A DNA stretch of 64,000 bases from JAGXLC01 sp041686375 (GTDB lineage: Bacteria > Bacteroidota > Bacteroidia > Bacteroidales > UBA12077): NCBI GenBank assembly GCA_041686375.1, contig JAWLEB010000010.1, forward strand, positions 1 to 64,000, in the 5' to 3' direction. Positions within the stretch are counted from its first letter, which is position 1; each line of letters begins with the position of its first letter. The position numbers were made by a program, and so were the translations under genes. This document shows positions 37,373-44,751 of the stretch, piece after piece. The notes beneath the pieces are model-generated. The model did no database searches and was not told the origin of the DNA. It saw only the letters and a list, made by a program, of their open reading frames with translations.

Positions 37373-37750
37373 CTATTTAAGTTCAACTTCTGCGCCGGCG
37401 TCTTCAAGTTTGGATTTAAGTGATTCTGCGTCATCTTTAGAAACACCTTCCTGCACAGCCTTAGGCACAGAGTCTACTAGTTCTTTAGCTTCTTTAAGTC
37501 CAAGTCCGGTCAGTTCTTTAACTAACTTTACAATTTGTAGTTTAGCACCACCGGCCGATTTGAGGACTACATCAAATTCGGTCTGTTCTTTTGCACCTTC
37601 GCCTTCGTCTCCTCCAGCAGGACCTGCAGCTACTACAGGTGCAGAGGCTGGTTCAATGCCGTATTCGTCTTTCAATATGTCTGCTAGTTCGTTAACTTCT
37701 TTAACACTTAAGTTAACCAATTCTTCTGCAAGCGCTTTTAAATCTGCCAT
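37373..37750 (-). CDS. rplL: 50S ribosomal protein L7/L12
   Basis: 125 residues, normal length. The N-terminal dimer domain (about 1-33) is followed by an Ala/Gly-rich flexible hinge (PVVAAGPAGGDEGEGA). The C-terminal domain contains KLQIVKLVKELTGLGLKEAKELVD for factor contact. Multiple copies form the ribosomal stalk with L10. It sits 39 bases after rplJ. Confidence 0.97.
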   Translation of the reverse strand: MADLKALAEELVNLSVKEVNELADILKDEYGIEPASAPVVAAGPAGGDEGEGAKEQTEFDVVLKSAGGAKLQIVKLVKELTGLGLKEAKELVDSVPKAVQEGVSKDDAESLKSKLEDAGAEVELK

Positions 37751-37789
37751 TGTTCTCTAAATTTTAATGAATTTAAATTTTGATTTTTT

Positions 37790-38311
37790 TTATTCTTCTT
37801 TTTCAGATAAAGTTTCTAAAACTCCAGCTAGGATGTGGCTACTCGATTTCAATCCTGAAATCACATCATTCATAGGTGATTGTAATTGATATATAAGGTC
37901 ACCAATAAGCTCTTCTTTAGATTTAATTTCGGATAATGCTTCTAATTTATCATCTCCGATATAAATAGATTCCTCAACATAAGCACCTTTAAGGACAGGT
38001 TTCTCATGCTTCTTACGAAATTCTTTAATAATCTTTGCAGGAGCATTTCCTTTTTCGGTTAAAATTACAGAAATAGGTCCTTTTATTATATCATACAACT
38101 CGTCAACTTCTACATCAACTTTATCTAATGCTCTTTTTAGCAAAGTATTTTTCACCACTTTCATTTTCAAGTCATTTTCAAAACATTTTCTTCGAAGGCT
38201 TACAGTCTCCTCTGCATTTAAGCCAGAAGTATCTGCAAGATAAAAGTGGGTAGAATTTTGTATATCTTCAACAAGTGAATTGACTACTTGTTCTTTTTCG
38301 TCACGTTTCAT
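37790..38311 (-). CDS. rplJ: 50S ribosomal protein L10
   Basis: 173 residues. The rRNA-binding N-terminal domain is typical (SLVEDIQNSTHFYLADTSGLNAEETVSLRRKCFENDLKMKVVKNTLLKRAL), and the C-terminal helix carries the L7/L12 binding sites. No L10 leader-type structure fits in the 30-base gap after rplA. It is located between rplA and rplL as in most bacteria. Confidence 0.97.
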   Translation of the reverse strand: MKRDEKEQVVNSLVEDIQNSTHFYLADTSGLNAEETVSLRRKCFENDLKMKVVKNTLLKRALDKVDVEVDELYDIIKGPISVILTEKGNAPAKIIKEFRKKHEKPVLKGAYVEESIYIGDDKLEALSEIKSKEELIGDLIYQLQSPMNDVISGLKSSSHILAGVLETLSEKEE

Positions 38312-38341
38312 AAAGCTATTGTTTCTTTAAAAGTTAAAATG

Positions 38342-39043
38342 CTAAACCGCTTTTCTAAAATCACTGGGGTCTATTTTTATTCCCGGACTCATAGTGCTGG
38401 ATAAGGTCACACTTTTAATATAAGTACCTTTAGCAGCAGAAGGCTTAAGTTTTCTTATTGTATTTAAGAATTCCCTTGCATTCTCATAAATTTTCCTTGA
38501 TTCAAAAGATACTTTTCCGAGTGAAGTATGTATAATTCCGTACTTATCCACTTTAAAATCAATTTTACCCTTTTTAATTTCCTCAACTGCTTGTCCTATA
38601 TTATCTGTCACAGTTCCACTTTTAGGGTTTGGCATCAGGCCCCTGGGTCCAAGAATTTTCCCCAAAGGTCCTACTTTAGGCATAACAGATGGTGTTGTTA
38701 TAACTACATCCATATCTGTCCAGCCTTCTTTTATTTTATTGATATATTCATCCAACCCAACATAATCGGCTCCCGCAGTTTTTGCTTCATCTTCTTTATC
38801 TGCGGTACATAAAACAAGCACTTTTTTAGTTTTTCCCGTGCCATGCGGCAAAGTAACGATACCCCGAACCATTTGATTTGGTTTTCTGGGGTCTACTCCC
38901 AGTCGCACATCGATATCAACAGAGGCATCAAAATTCGTTTTCGTTATTTCTTTAATCAGGGTGGAAGCTTCTTCCAACCTGTATAACTGATTTTTATCGA
39001 ATTTTTCTAAAACCTCTTTTTTCTTTTTAGTTAATTTCGCCAT
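38342..39043 (-). CDS. rplA: 50S ribosomal protein L1
   Basis: 233 residues. The L1 signature is clear (GPRGLMPNPKSGTVT near residue 130). It binds 23S rRNA at the L1 stalk and in many bacteria represses its own operon. It follows rplK by 17 bases, indicating co-transcription. Confidence 0.97.
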   Translation of the reverse strand: MAKLTKKKKEVLEKFDKNQLYRLEEASTLIKEITKTNFDASVDIDVRLGVDPRKPNQMVRGIVTLPHGTGKTKKVLVLCTADKEDEAKTAGADYVGLDEYINKIKEGWTDMDVVITTPSVMPKVGPLGKILGPRGLMPNPKSGTVTDNIGQAVEEIKKGKIDFKVDKYGIIHTSLGKVSFESRKIYENAREFLNTIRKLKPSAAKGTYIKSVTLSSTMSPGIKIDPSDFRKAV

Positions 39044-39060
39044 TGTTATTTGGATTATTT

Positions 39061-39504
39061 TTATTCGTTGACGGGAAATTTCCCTTTTACAGTAATACCC
39101 ATGCTCCGTGCAGTCCCTGCAACCATTTTCATAGCTGATTCAATGGTAAAAGCATTCAAATCTTCCATTTTATCTTCAGCAATTTCCTTAACTTGTTTCC
39201 AGGTTATAGCCCCAACTTTTTCTTTATTGGGTTCGGAAGATCCACCCTTCAGTTTTGCTTTTTCCAAAAGTTGTACCGGAGCAGGAGGAGTCTTCGTAAC
39301 AAATTCAAATGACTTATCCGAGTAAACGGTTATTATAGCAGGTATAACTTTCCCTGCTCTATCCTGAGTTTTAGCATTAAACTGCTTACAAAACTCCATG
39401 ATATTAACACCTTTAGCACCTAAAGCCGGTCCAACAGGCGGAGATGGATTTGCTTGACCACCTCGTATTTGTAACTTAATAACTCCTTCAACTTTTTTCG
39501 CCAT
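39061..39504 (-). CDS. rplK: 50S ribosomal protein L11
   Basis: 147 residues. The N-terminal domain has the usual proline-rich GGQANPSPPVGPALGAKGVNIMEFCKQFNA; the C-terminal rRNA-binding domain ends in MGITVKG. It is needed for stringent-response RelA activation. It sits 18 bases after nusG. Confidence 0.97.
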   Translation of the reverse strand: MAKKVEGVIKLQIRGGQANPSPPVGPALGAKGVNIMEFCKQFNAKTQDRAGKVIPAIITVYSDKSFEFVTKTPPAPVQLLEKAKLKGGSSEPNKEKVGAITWKQVKEIAEDKMEDLNAFTIESAMKMVAGTARSMGITVKGKFPVNE

Positions 39505-39522
39505 AACTTTTTTTACTTAAAA

Positions 39523-40068
39523 TTATTCTTTTTCAACTTGCATAAAACTAAGTTCCAGCGGAGTCTTTCTACCAAAGATTTTAACCATTACTTTAAGCTT
39601 TTTCTTTTCTTCATTAACCTCTTCGATAACTCCGTTAAAATTATTAAATGGTCCGTCAATGACTTTCACTGTTTCACCCACATAAAAAGGCACGTTAAGT
39701 TCTTCATCGCTATCAGCTAACTCATCAACTTTTCCAAGGATTCTATTCACTTCCGATTTTCGCAGAGGTGTTGGTTCTTTTCCTTCAGCCCGCAGAAAAC
39801 CTATCACATTTGGCAAATTTTCCAAATAATGTTGAATATCATTAACCAATGCAGCTTCAACTAAAACATAACCAGGAAAGAAATTTCTTTCTTTACTGAT
39901 TTTTTTGCCGTTACGTATCTGATAAACTTTCTCCGTAGGAATAAGAACCTGAGAAACGTAATCCTCAAGTTTACCTTTAGCAATTTCCGTTTCGAGATAC
40001 TGTTTTACTTGCTTTTCTTTCCCTCCTATAGCTCTCAATACGTACCATTTCTTTTCTTGCTCACTCAT
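39523..40068 (-). CDS. nusG: Transcription termination/antitermination factor NusG
   Basis: 181 residues. The NGN domain (about 7-110) contains KKWYVLRAIGGKEKQVKQYLETE and FFPGYVLVEAAL. The C-terminal KOW domain has GETVKVIDGPFNNFNGVIEEVNEEKKKLKVMVKIFGRKTPLELSFMQVE. It travels with RNA polymerase and may couple it to the ribosome. It follows secE by 18 bases. A single NusG; no loader of a specialised NusG paralogue is suggested by the neighbours. Confidence 0.97.
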   Translation of the reverse strand: MSEQEKKWYVLRAIGGKEKQVKQYLETEIAKGKLEDYVSQVLIPTEKVYQIRNGKKISKERNFFPGYVLVEAALVNDIQHYLENLPNVIGFLRAEGKEPTPLRKSEVNRILGKVDELADSDEELNVPFYVGETVKVIDGPFNNFNGVIEEVNEEKKKLKVMVKIFGRKTPLELSFMQVEKE

Positions 40069-40086
40069 TTTCCGAACCTGCTTACG

Positions 40087-40278
40087 TTAATAAAACATAC
40101 TATAAACAAAATCCATTACATTTCTAAAAGAGAAATCCATAATGAATACAATCAAAGCAATAATTAAGGAAGCAACCATTACGACAACTGCACTTCTTTG
40201 CAGTTCACTCCATGTTGGCCAGGAGACTTTATGTACCAGCTCATTATAGGAATCTTGTAAATATGTTTTAATTTTCAT
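40087..40278 (-). CDS. secE: Preprotein translocase subunit SecE
   Basis: 63 residues, the short single-helix form. An N-terminal amphipathic helix carries YNELVHKVSWPTWSELQRSA, then one transmembrane helix (about 30-52). It clamps SecY in the translocon. The gene lies between tRNA-Trp and nusG. Confidence 0.95.
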   Translation of the reverse strand: MKIKTYLQDSYNELVHKVSWPTWSELQRSAVVVMVASLIIALIVFIMDFSFRNVMDFVYSMFY

Positions 40279-40294
40279 TTTTAATAATATTTAG

Positions 40295-40367
40295 CACGGG
40301 TGGTAAGACTCGAACTCACGACCGGCGGTTTTGGAGACCGCTGCTCTACCAACTGAGCTACACCCGT
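40295..40367 (-). tRNA. tRNA-Trp (anticodon CCA)
   Basis: On the minus strand the acceptor stem ACGGGTG/CACCCGT (7 bp) and the anticodon stem GCGGT/ACCGC with loop CTCCAAA give anticodon CCA. The T-arm has TTCGAGT and the discriminator is G. The 3' CCA is not encoded. It lies between tuf and secE in the same direction. Confidence 0.97.
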
Positions 40368-40379
40368 GTATAAGAATAT

Positions 40380-40416
40380 TTTTGGGATACCTCGTTATGA
40401 ACGAAAAATCCCAAAA
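40380..40416 (-). terminator. Hairpin between tuf and tRNA-Trp
   Basis: A perfect 9-bp inverted repeat (TTTTGGGAT at 40380-40388, ATCCCAAAA at 40408-40416) lies 11 bases after the tuf stop. On the minus strand the T-run is weak, so it may be a partial terminator or an mRNA 3'-end stabiliser before tRNA processing. Confidence 0.5.
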
Positions 40417-40426
40417 TTTTATTATA

Positions 40427-41614
40427 CTATTCAACAATCTCAGTTACCTGTCCTGCACCTACAGTTCTTCCACCTTCACGTATAGCGAAACGTAATCCAA
40501 TATTCAATGCAACCGGATAGATTAATTCAACAGTCATTGTTACATTGTCACCAGGCATTACCATTTCAGTACCTTCAGGCAACTGGACAGTGCCAGTAAC
40601 GTCCATTGTACGGATGTAAAACTGAGGTCTGTATTCATTATGAAATGGAGTATGTCGACCACCTTCTTCTTTTTTCAGAACATAAACCTCTCCTTTAAAC
40701 TTAGTATGAGGTGTAATTGAGCCAGGTCGTGCAATGACCATACCTCGCTTAACATCATCTTTATTAACACCCCTTAGTAACAGGCCTACGTTATCACCGG
40801 CTTCACCTTCGTCAAGGATTTTCCTGAACATTTCTACACCAGTAACAACGGTTTTTTTCTTTTCAGCGCCAAGACCGATCATCTCAACTTCCTCCCCCGT
40901 TTTAACGACACCAGTTTCTATTCTACCGGTAGCTACAGTACCACGTCCCGTAATAGAAAATACGTCTTCTACGGGCATTAAGAAAGCTTTTTCTTTATCT
41001 CTCATGGGTACAGGTATGTAGTCATCAACTGCATTCATAAGTTCCATTACCTTCTCAACCCATTTTTCTTCACCATTTAAAGCACCGAGAGCTGATCCGT
41101 GGATAACGGGAGCATTTTCACCATCGAATTCATAAAAATCCAATAATTCACGAACTTCCATATCAACCAGTTCAAGCAGCTCTGGGTCATCTACCAAATC
41201 AACTTTATTAAGGAAAGTAACAATTTTTGGTACGTTCACCTGACGTGCGAGCAGGATATGTTCTCTGGTTTGTGGCATTGGTCCGTCTGTACCAGCCACA
41301 ACAAGTATAGCACCATCCATTTGAGCTGCACCAGTAACCATATTCTTAACATAGTCAGAGTGACCAGGGCAGTCAACGTGTGCGTAGTGACGTTTTTCCG
41401 TTTGATATTCAACGTGCGCTGAATTAATAGTAACACCTCTTTCTTTTTCTTCAGGTGCATTATCGATAGAATCGAAGGATCTAACTTCAGAAAGACCTTT
41501 TTCAGCTAAAATTTTAGTAATAGCTGCGGTCAGGGTAGTTTTTCCGTGATCAACGTGACCTATCGTACCGATATTTACGTGTTCTTTCGATCGCTCAAAT
41601 TTTTCTTTTGCCAT
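40427..41614 (-). CDS. tuf: Elongation factor Tu
   Basis: 395 residues. GTPase motifs are complete: GHVDHGKTTL, DCPGHSDYV and NKVDL, with domain II and III regions typical of Bacteroidota (VELIYPVALNIGLRFAIREGGRTVGAGQVTEIVE). It delivers aminoacyl-tRNA to the ribosome. It is flanked by tRNA genes on both sides in one direction, so it is probably part of one long transcript with four tRNAs upstream and tRNA-Trp downstream. Confidence 0.98.
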   Translation of the reverse strand: MAKEKFERSKEHVNIGTIGHVDHGKTTLTAAITKILAEKGLSEVRSFDSIDNAPEEKERGVTINSAHVEYQTEKRHYAHVDCPGHSDYVKNMVTGAAQMDGAILVVAGTDGPMPQTREHILLARQVNVPKIVTFLNKVDLVDDPELLELVDMEVRELLDFYEFDGENAPVIHGSALGALNGEEKWVEKVMELMNAVDDYIPVPMRDKEKAFLMPVEDVFSITGRGTVATGRIETGVVKTGEEVEMIGLGAEKKKTVVTGVEMFRKILDEGEAGDNVGLLLRGVNKDDVKRGMVIARPGSITPHTKFKGEVYVLKKEEGGRHTPFHNEYRPQFYIRTMDVTGTVQLPEGTEMVMPGDNVTMTVELIYPVALNIGLRFAIREGGRTVGAGQVTEIVE

Positions 41615-41697
41615 AGCTTCAAATATTAAATTTACGATTTGGTTTAATTTTTTCTAAATTAGTTGTTATATATATGAAAAATATAGCCAAAGGTTCG

Positions 41698-41769
41698 AGC
41701 CAATGACGGGATTTGAACCCGTGACCTCTTCCTTACCAAGGAAGCGCTCTACCCCTGAGCTACATCGGC
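41698..41769 (-). tRNA. tRNA-Thr (anticodon GGT)
   Basis: Minus-strand cloverleaf with a 7-bp acceptor stem (GCCGATG against CATTGGC, one G-T pair). The anticodon stem CTTCC/GGAAG holds loop TTGGTAA, giving GGT. The T-arm has TTCAAAT. It is the last of the four tRNAs upstream of tuf. Confidence 0.96.
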
Positions 41770-41777
41770 AAAAATAG

Positions 41778-41850
41778 AGCGGGAGACGGAACTCGAATCC
41801 GCGACCCTCAGCTTGGAAGGCTGATGCTCTACCAACTGAGCTACTCCCGC
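41778..41850 (-). tRNA. tRNA-Gly (anticodon TCC)
   Basis: Minus-strand cloverleaf with acceptor GCGGGAG/CTCCCGC. The anticodon stem TCAGC/GCTGA closes loop CTTCCAA, giving anticodon TCC. The discriminator is T. Only eight bases separate it from the next tRNA. Confidence 0.96.
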
Positions 41851-41860
41851 TTGTAGCCTG

Positions 41861-41943
41861 TGGGGAGGGCAGGATTCGAACCTACGAAGGCATACGCCAG
41901 CAGATTTACAGTCTGCCCCAGTTGGCCACTTTGGTACCTCCCC
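41861..41943 (-). tRNA. tRNA-Tyr (anticodon GTA)
   Basis: Class II tRNA with a long variable arm on the minus strand. The acceptor stem GGGGAGG/CCTCCCC is perfect. The anticodon stem GCAGA/TCTGC closes loop CTGTAAA, giving GTA. The T-arm has TTCGAAT and the discriminator is A. Confidence 0.96.
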
Positions 41944-41950
41944 TAAAAGG

Positions 41951-42025
41951 AGCCGATGGAGGGATTCGAACCCACGGCCTGCTGATTACAAATCAGCTGC
42001 TCTAGACCAACTGAGCTACATCGGC
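41951..42025 (-). tRNA. tRNA-Thr (anticodon TGT)
   Basis: Minus-strand cloverleaf with acceptor GCCGATG/CATCGGC. The anticodon stem CTGAT/ATCAG closes loop TTGTAAA-like sequence with anticodon TGT. It is the first tRNA after a strong promoter at 42079-42109. Confidence 0.96.
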
Positions 42026-42078
42026 ATTTTTATAAATAAATATAACAAAGAACTTTTCAAAATCAGAAAATCGGTTCG

Positions 42079-42109
42079 CAAAGGTATATATTTTATTTAT
42101 CTTACAAAA
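42079..42109 (-). promoter_or_regulatory. Strong Bacteroidota-type promoter for the tRNA-tuf-rpoBC block
   Basis: On the minus strand the -33 element TTTTG (42105-42109) is followed after 18 bases by TACCTTTG (42079-42086), an exact TAnnTTTG. Both the elements and the spacing fit the Bacteroidota sigma-70 consensus. It lies about 50 bases before the first tRNA and after the hpf gene's stop. Confidence 0.75.
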
Positions 42110-42134
42110 TATATTCTCTGATTTTTTTATAAAT

Positions 42135-42434
42135 TTATTTCCCTCTTTGTTTATCCTTCCGTTTTTTAAGCTGTTTTTCTAAAGCCGTGACGGAGGCATC
42201 TGTAGATTCTTCAAAGCTATCACCCTGCTTCTTAGCAAATAAATCACTACCCGGTATTTGCAGTTTTATCTCCGAAATTTTGTTTTCCGGACTCTGGGTT
42301 TTCTCCACTTTAAGAAAAACTTCGGCGCTAATGATATTGTCATAGAACTGATCTAGTTTACTCACTTTATTTTCAATAAAGTCTTCGAGCTTCTTATCAG
42401 CGTCAAAATGAACAGAATGAATTTTAATATCCAT
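42135..42434 (-). CDS. hpf: Ribosome hibernation factor HPF/RaiA-type
   Basis: 99 residues, the short form. The S30AE fold is seen as alternating beta strands with KIHSVHFDADKKLEDFIENKVSKLDQFYDNIISAEVFLKV and a basic C-terminal helix (ALEKQLKKRKDKQRGK). It binds the 30S decoding region in stationary phase. Its start has a strong Shine-Dalgarno sequence, GGAGG at 42443-42447 with an eight-base spacer, which is exceptional in this neighbourhood. It lies between the xerC-like gene and the tRNA promoter. Confidence 0.92.
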   Translation of the reverse strand: MDIKIHSVHFDADKKLEDFIENKVSKLDQFYDNIISAEVFLKVEKTQSPENKISEIKLQIPGSDLFAKKQGDSFEESTDASVTALEKQLKKRKDKQRGK

Positions 42435-42442
42435 ATTTTAAT

Positions 42443-42447
42443 CCTCC
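42443..42447 (-). promoter_or_regulatory. Strong ribosome-binding site of hpf
   Basis: GGAGG on the minus strand, eight bases before the ATG at 42434. Most other starts in this block, such as tuf, rplA, rplJ, rplK and rpoC, lack any such element, so this one is notable. Confidence 0.7.
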
Positions 42448-42452
42448 GTATT

Positions 42453-43343
42453 TTAATGTCTTGGATGAGCTTGTTTATAAACTTTTTTTAACTTTTCAAA
42501 TGTAGTATGTGTATAAATTTGGGTAGCTGACAAATTTGCATGTCCCAGAATCTCCTTGATTGCATTAAGGTCTGCTCCATGGTTTAACATATGTGTTGCA
42601 AAAGTGTGTCGCAAAACGTGAGGGCTTCTTTTCTCCATCGTTGTGATCATACTTAAATACTTCTTCACTACTCTATAAACAAATTTATCATATAATTTTT
42701 TACCTTTATCGGTTAGGAGGAGATATTTTTCCTCTAAAGCAGGAAAGGTCAAATCTCTTATTTGTTTATATCTTCTTATCAATTTTGTCAATTCGCTGGC
42801 AATAGGAACGAACCTTTCTTTCCTTCGCTTACCAACTATCTTAATCTGATGTTGTTCAAAGTCTATATCCAAAGATTTTATATTTATCAGTTCAGACAAT
42901 CGTATCCCTGTTTGATATAAAAGCTCAATAATGAGTTTATCCCGAAGGCCTGAAAAATCGTTGCCAAAGTGATTTGTATCCAAGAGCAGATTCATATGAT
43001 CCTCATCTACAAAATGAGGTAATTTTCGGGAAATTTTTGGCAGATATATCTTAGATACTGGATTCCCCTTTATCTCCCCCTGCATGCTCAAATACTTAAA
43101 ATATGCTTTTAAGGCAGAAAATTTTCTGTTAATGGTACGATCGGAGCGTTGCTCCTCAAGCAATTTTATTAACCATTTCCGGATTAAACTTTCAACTGCC
43201 TTACTATCAAGAACTTGATTTGAATATCCTTGATCTTTCAGGTAATTAAAAAATTGATTCAAATCATTGACATAAGCACGAATCGTATGATCAGAATATC
43301 GCCGTTCATACCTAAGATATTTAACAAAATCGTCCCTGAACAT
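42453..43343 (-). CDS. Tyrosine recombinase, XerC/XerD type
   Basis: 296 residues. The N-terminal SAM-like core-binding domain (about 1-85) is followed by the catalytic domain. It has Arg in TGIRLSELINI, His-x-x-Arg in SPHVLRHTFATHML, His in ILGHANLSATQIYTH and the nucleophilic Tyr in QIYTH. The length is exactly that of Xer recombinases, which resolve chromosome dimers at dif. Which of XerC or XerD it is cannot be decided without the partner. It stands between rpsU and hpf, a position known in many Bacteroidota, so it is a housekeeping recombinase, not an integrase of a mobile element. Confidence 0.92.
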   Translation of the reverse strand: MFRDDFVKYLRYERRYSDHTIRAYVNDLNQFFNYLKDQGYSNQVLDSKAVESLIRKWLIKLLEEQRSDRTINRKFSALKAYFKYLSMQGEIKGNPVSKIYLPKISRKLPHFVDEDHMNLLLDTNHFGNDFSGLRDKLIIELLYQTGIRLSELINIKSLDIDFEQHQIKIVGKRRKERFVPIASELTKLIRRYKQIRDLTFPALEEKYLLLTDKGKKLYDKFVYRVVKKYLSMITTMEKRSPHVLRHTFATHMLNHGADLNAIKEILGHANLSATQIYTHTTFEKLKKVYKQAHPRH

Positions 43344-43401
43344 AAGGATAATATTGAAGTATAAATACTCTAACAGTAGAAAATAAAAGTACAGAAATTT
43401 C

Positions 43402-43596
43402 TTATGATTCGTCGTCTTCCTGTAACTTCTGTCTGTAAATAGCTTTCTTTTTCTCTTCCCTTCTTTGCATAGAAGGCTTTGTATAGGCCTGTCTTTCGCG
43501 CAATTCTTTAATCACTCCTGTTTTTTCAAATTTTCTTTTAAATTTTTTTAGTGCTCTTTCAATGTTTTCACCATCTTTTACTTGAACTACTATCAT
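43402..43596 (-). CDS. rpsU: 30S ribosomal protein S21
   Basis: 64 residues from the ATG at 43596. An upstream in-frame TTG (43608) was rejected because it lies within the Shine-Dalgarno region. The protein starts MIVVQVKDGENIERALKKFKRKFEKTGV, typical bS21, and ends in a basic then acidic tail. In Bacteroidota, bS21 helps to hide the anti-Shine-Dalgarno end of 16S rRNA. The gene's strong GGAGG site (43602-43606, five-base spacer) suggests autoregulation: ribosomes lacking bS21 would favour this message. It heads the rpsU-xerC-hpf run. Confidence 0.95.
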   Translation of the reverse strand: MIVVQVKDGENIERALKKFKRKFEKTGVIKELRERQAYTKPSMQRREEKKKAIYRQKLQEDDES

Positions 43597-43601
43597 ATTT
43601 A

Positions 43602-43606
43602 CCTCC
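43602..43606 (-). promoter_or_regulatory. Strong Shine-Dalgarno sequence of rpsU
   Basis: GGAGG on the minus strand with a five-base spacer to the ATG at 43596. It decides the start codon over an upstream TTG, and it is one of only two strong sites in the translation-machinery block. Confidence 0.8.
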
Positions 43607-43622
43607 AATTTTTTATGAGCCG

Positions 43623-43630
43623 CAAATCTA
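43623..43630 (-). promoter_or_regulatory. Candidate -7 element for rpsU
   Basis: It reads TAGATTTG on the minus strand, matching TAnnTTTG. A TTG lies 22 bases further upstream, somewhat beyond the usual spacing. The implied 5' leader is about 20 bases, just enough to contain the Shine-Dalgarno sequence. Confidence 0.45.
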
Positions 43631-43775
43631 TTAAATTAATCTGATTTTTCGACAACTATCTTCATGAAAATTAAGACGAAAAATATATTTTATTATTATT
43701 GCCTATAAAACAAAATCTTACAAGCCAATCATTTTTAAATTTACAAAAAAAATTTTCGTACTTCAAGATTGAATA

Positions 43776-44720
43776 TCAATCACAATTTAAATAACCTGCT
43801 ACTTTTAAATACGTTTTCCTGGGCAAAATATTATTTTCCAACAACTCTTCAACGTCTGATATTTTTTTATCTTTTATATCCCTGTATTTCAAGATAGATT
43901 TAGTATGATACTCATTTAAATAGGGATGTCTGATCAGTTCGCTAAAATCTGCATTGTTCAGGTTAATAGACTCACATAGTGTAGTATCTATTACAAAATT
44001 ATCCTTTATGTATGAATAAACAGAGTCATTAATGCCGTAGACTTCTTTCAATTGTTCGATTTTTCTAAATCCCCCCAATAAATCCCGATATTTTGAGATT
44101 CTCTCTGCATATGTCCTTCCAATACCATTGACGAGCATAAACTGTGTTGTATCAGCTGAATTTAGGTCTACTACGTCCACGGTTGGCTCCTCATTCTTAT
44201 CTTCCTTTTCTTTGACGTTCTGTGTAAAATTATTTTTCTCCTCCTCTATTTTTTCTATACGAATATAATCTTTGAGCTTATCATACATTTGTTCATCTAT
44301 ACCATAAATTTTCTGAAAATCTTCAGGTTCATAAAACTGTCCGCCTTTTTCAAGGTATTTTGTAATATTATCAATCTGATAATCACTTAATCCTAAAGTT
44401 TTCCATTGCTCTCTGTTTGTATTATTAGGATCAAAACGGAACAATTTCCCTTTATTAACATCTGCAGTATTTTCAGCTTGGTAATTTGGTAAAACTGTCT
44501 CCGGTCTTCTATTTTTTTCTTCTCTGTTATCTTTGACAAATCGTTCAAATGATTCAATTTCGTTTCTAAAACTGGCATAATCAAACTTCTCATTGTTTAT
44601 GTTAACAGGCAGTACAAACACATCAAGTCCAAGCAATAATACAATAAGGATAACTAAAATGATTATTCCGTTTCTTTCCCGCTTTGTAAATGAATAAAAA
44701 TGCCTGAAATGATTGCTCAT
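43776..44720 (-). CDS. Helix-hairpin-helix protein with an N-terminal membrane anchor
   Basis: 314 residues. After a basic start (FRHFYSFTKRERNG) there is one transmembrane helix (about 18-38), a charged linker, then three or four HhH-like segments. The clearest is VDLNSADTTQFMLVNGIGRTYAERISKYRDLLGGF, the ComEA-like form; others are FDPNNTNREQWKTLGLSDYQIDNITKYLEKGG and INLNNADFSELIRHPYLNEYHTKSILKYRD. HhH units bind DNA without sequence preference. ComEA relatives act in DNA uptake, but this anchored, multi-HhH form is common in Bacteroidota without proof of that role. It lies 31 bases downstream of the symporter gene. Confidence 0.85.
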   Translation of the reverse strand: MSNHFRHFYSFTKRERNGIIILVILIVLLLGLDVFVLPVNINNEKFDYASFRNEIESFERFVKDNREEKNRRPETVLPNYQAENTADVNKGKLFRFDPNNTNREQWKTLGLSDYQIDNITKYLEKGGQFYEPEDFQKIYGIDEQMYDKLKDYIRIEKIEEEKNNFTQNVKEKEDKNEEPTVDVVDLNSADTTQFMLVNGIGRTYAERISKYRDLLGGFRKIEQLKEVYGINDSVYSYIKDNFVIDTTLCESINLNNADFSELIRHPYLNEYHTKSILKYRDIKDKKISDVEELLENNILPRKTYLKVAGYLNCD

Positions 44721-44751
44721 TAGTTTTCTCTAAAACTTAAGGATTTTTTAT

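Noticed and set aside
42453..43343. The Xer-type recombinase as a sign of an integrated element
   Set aside because: It sits between rpsU and hpf in a housekeeping block, has standard Xer length, and no attachment-site repeats flank the adjacent tRNA genes.
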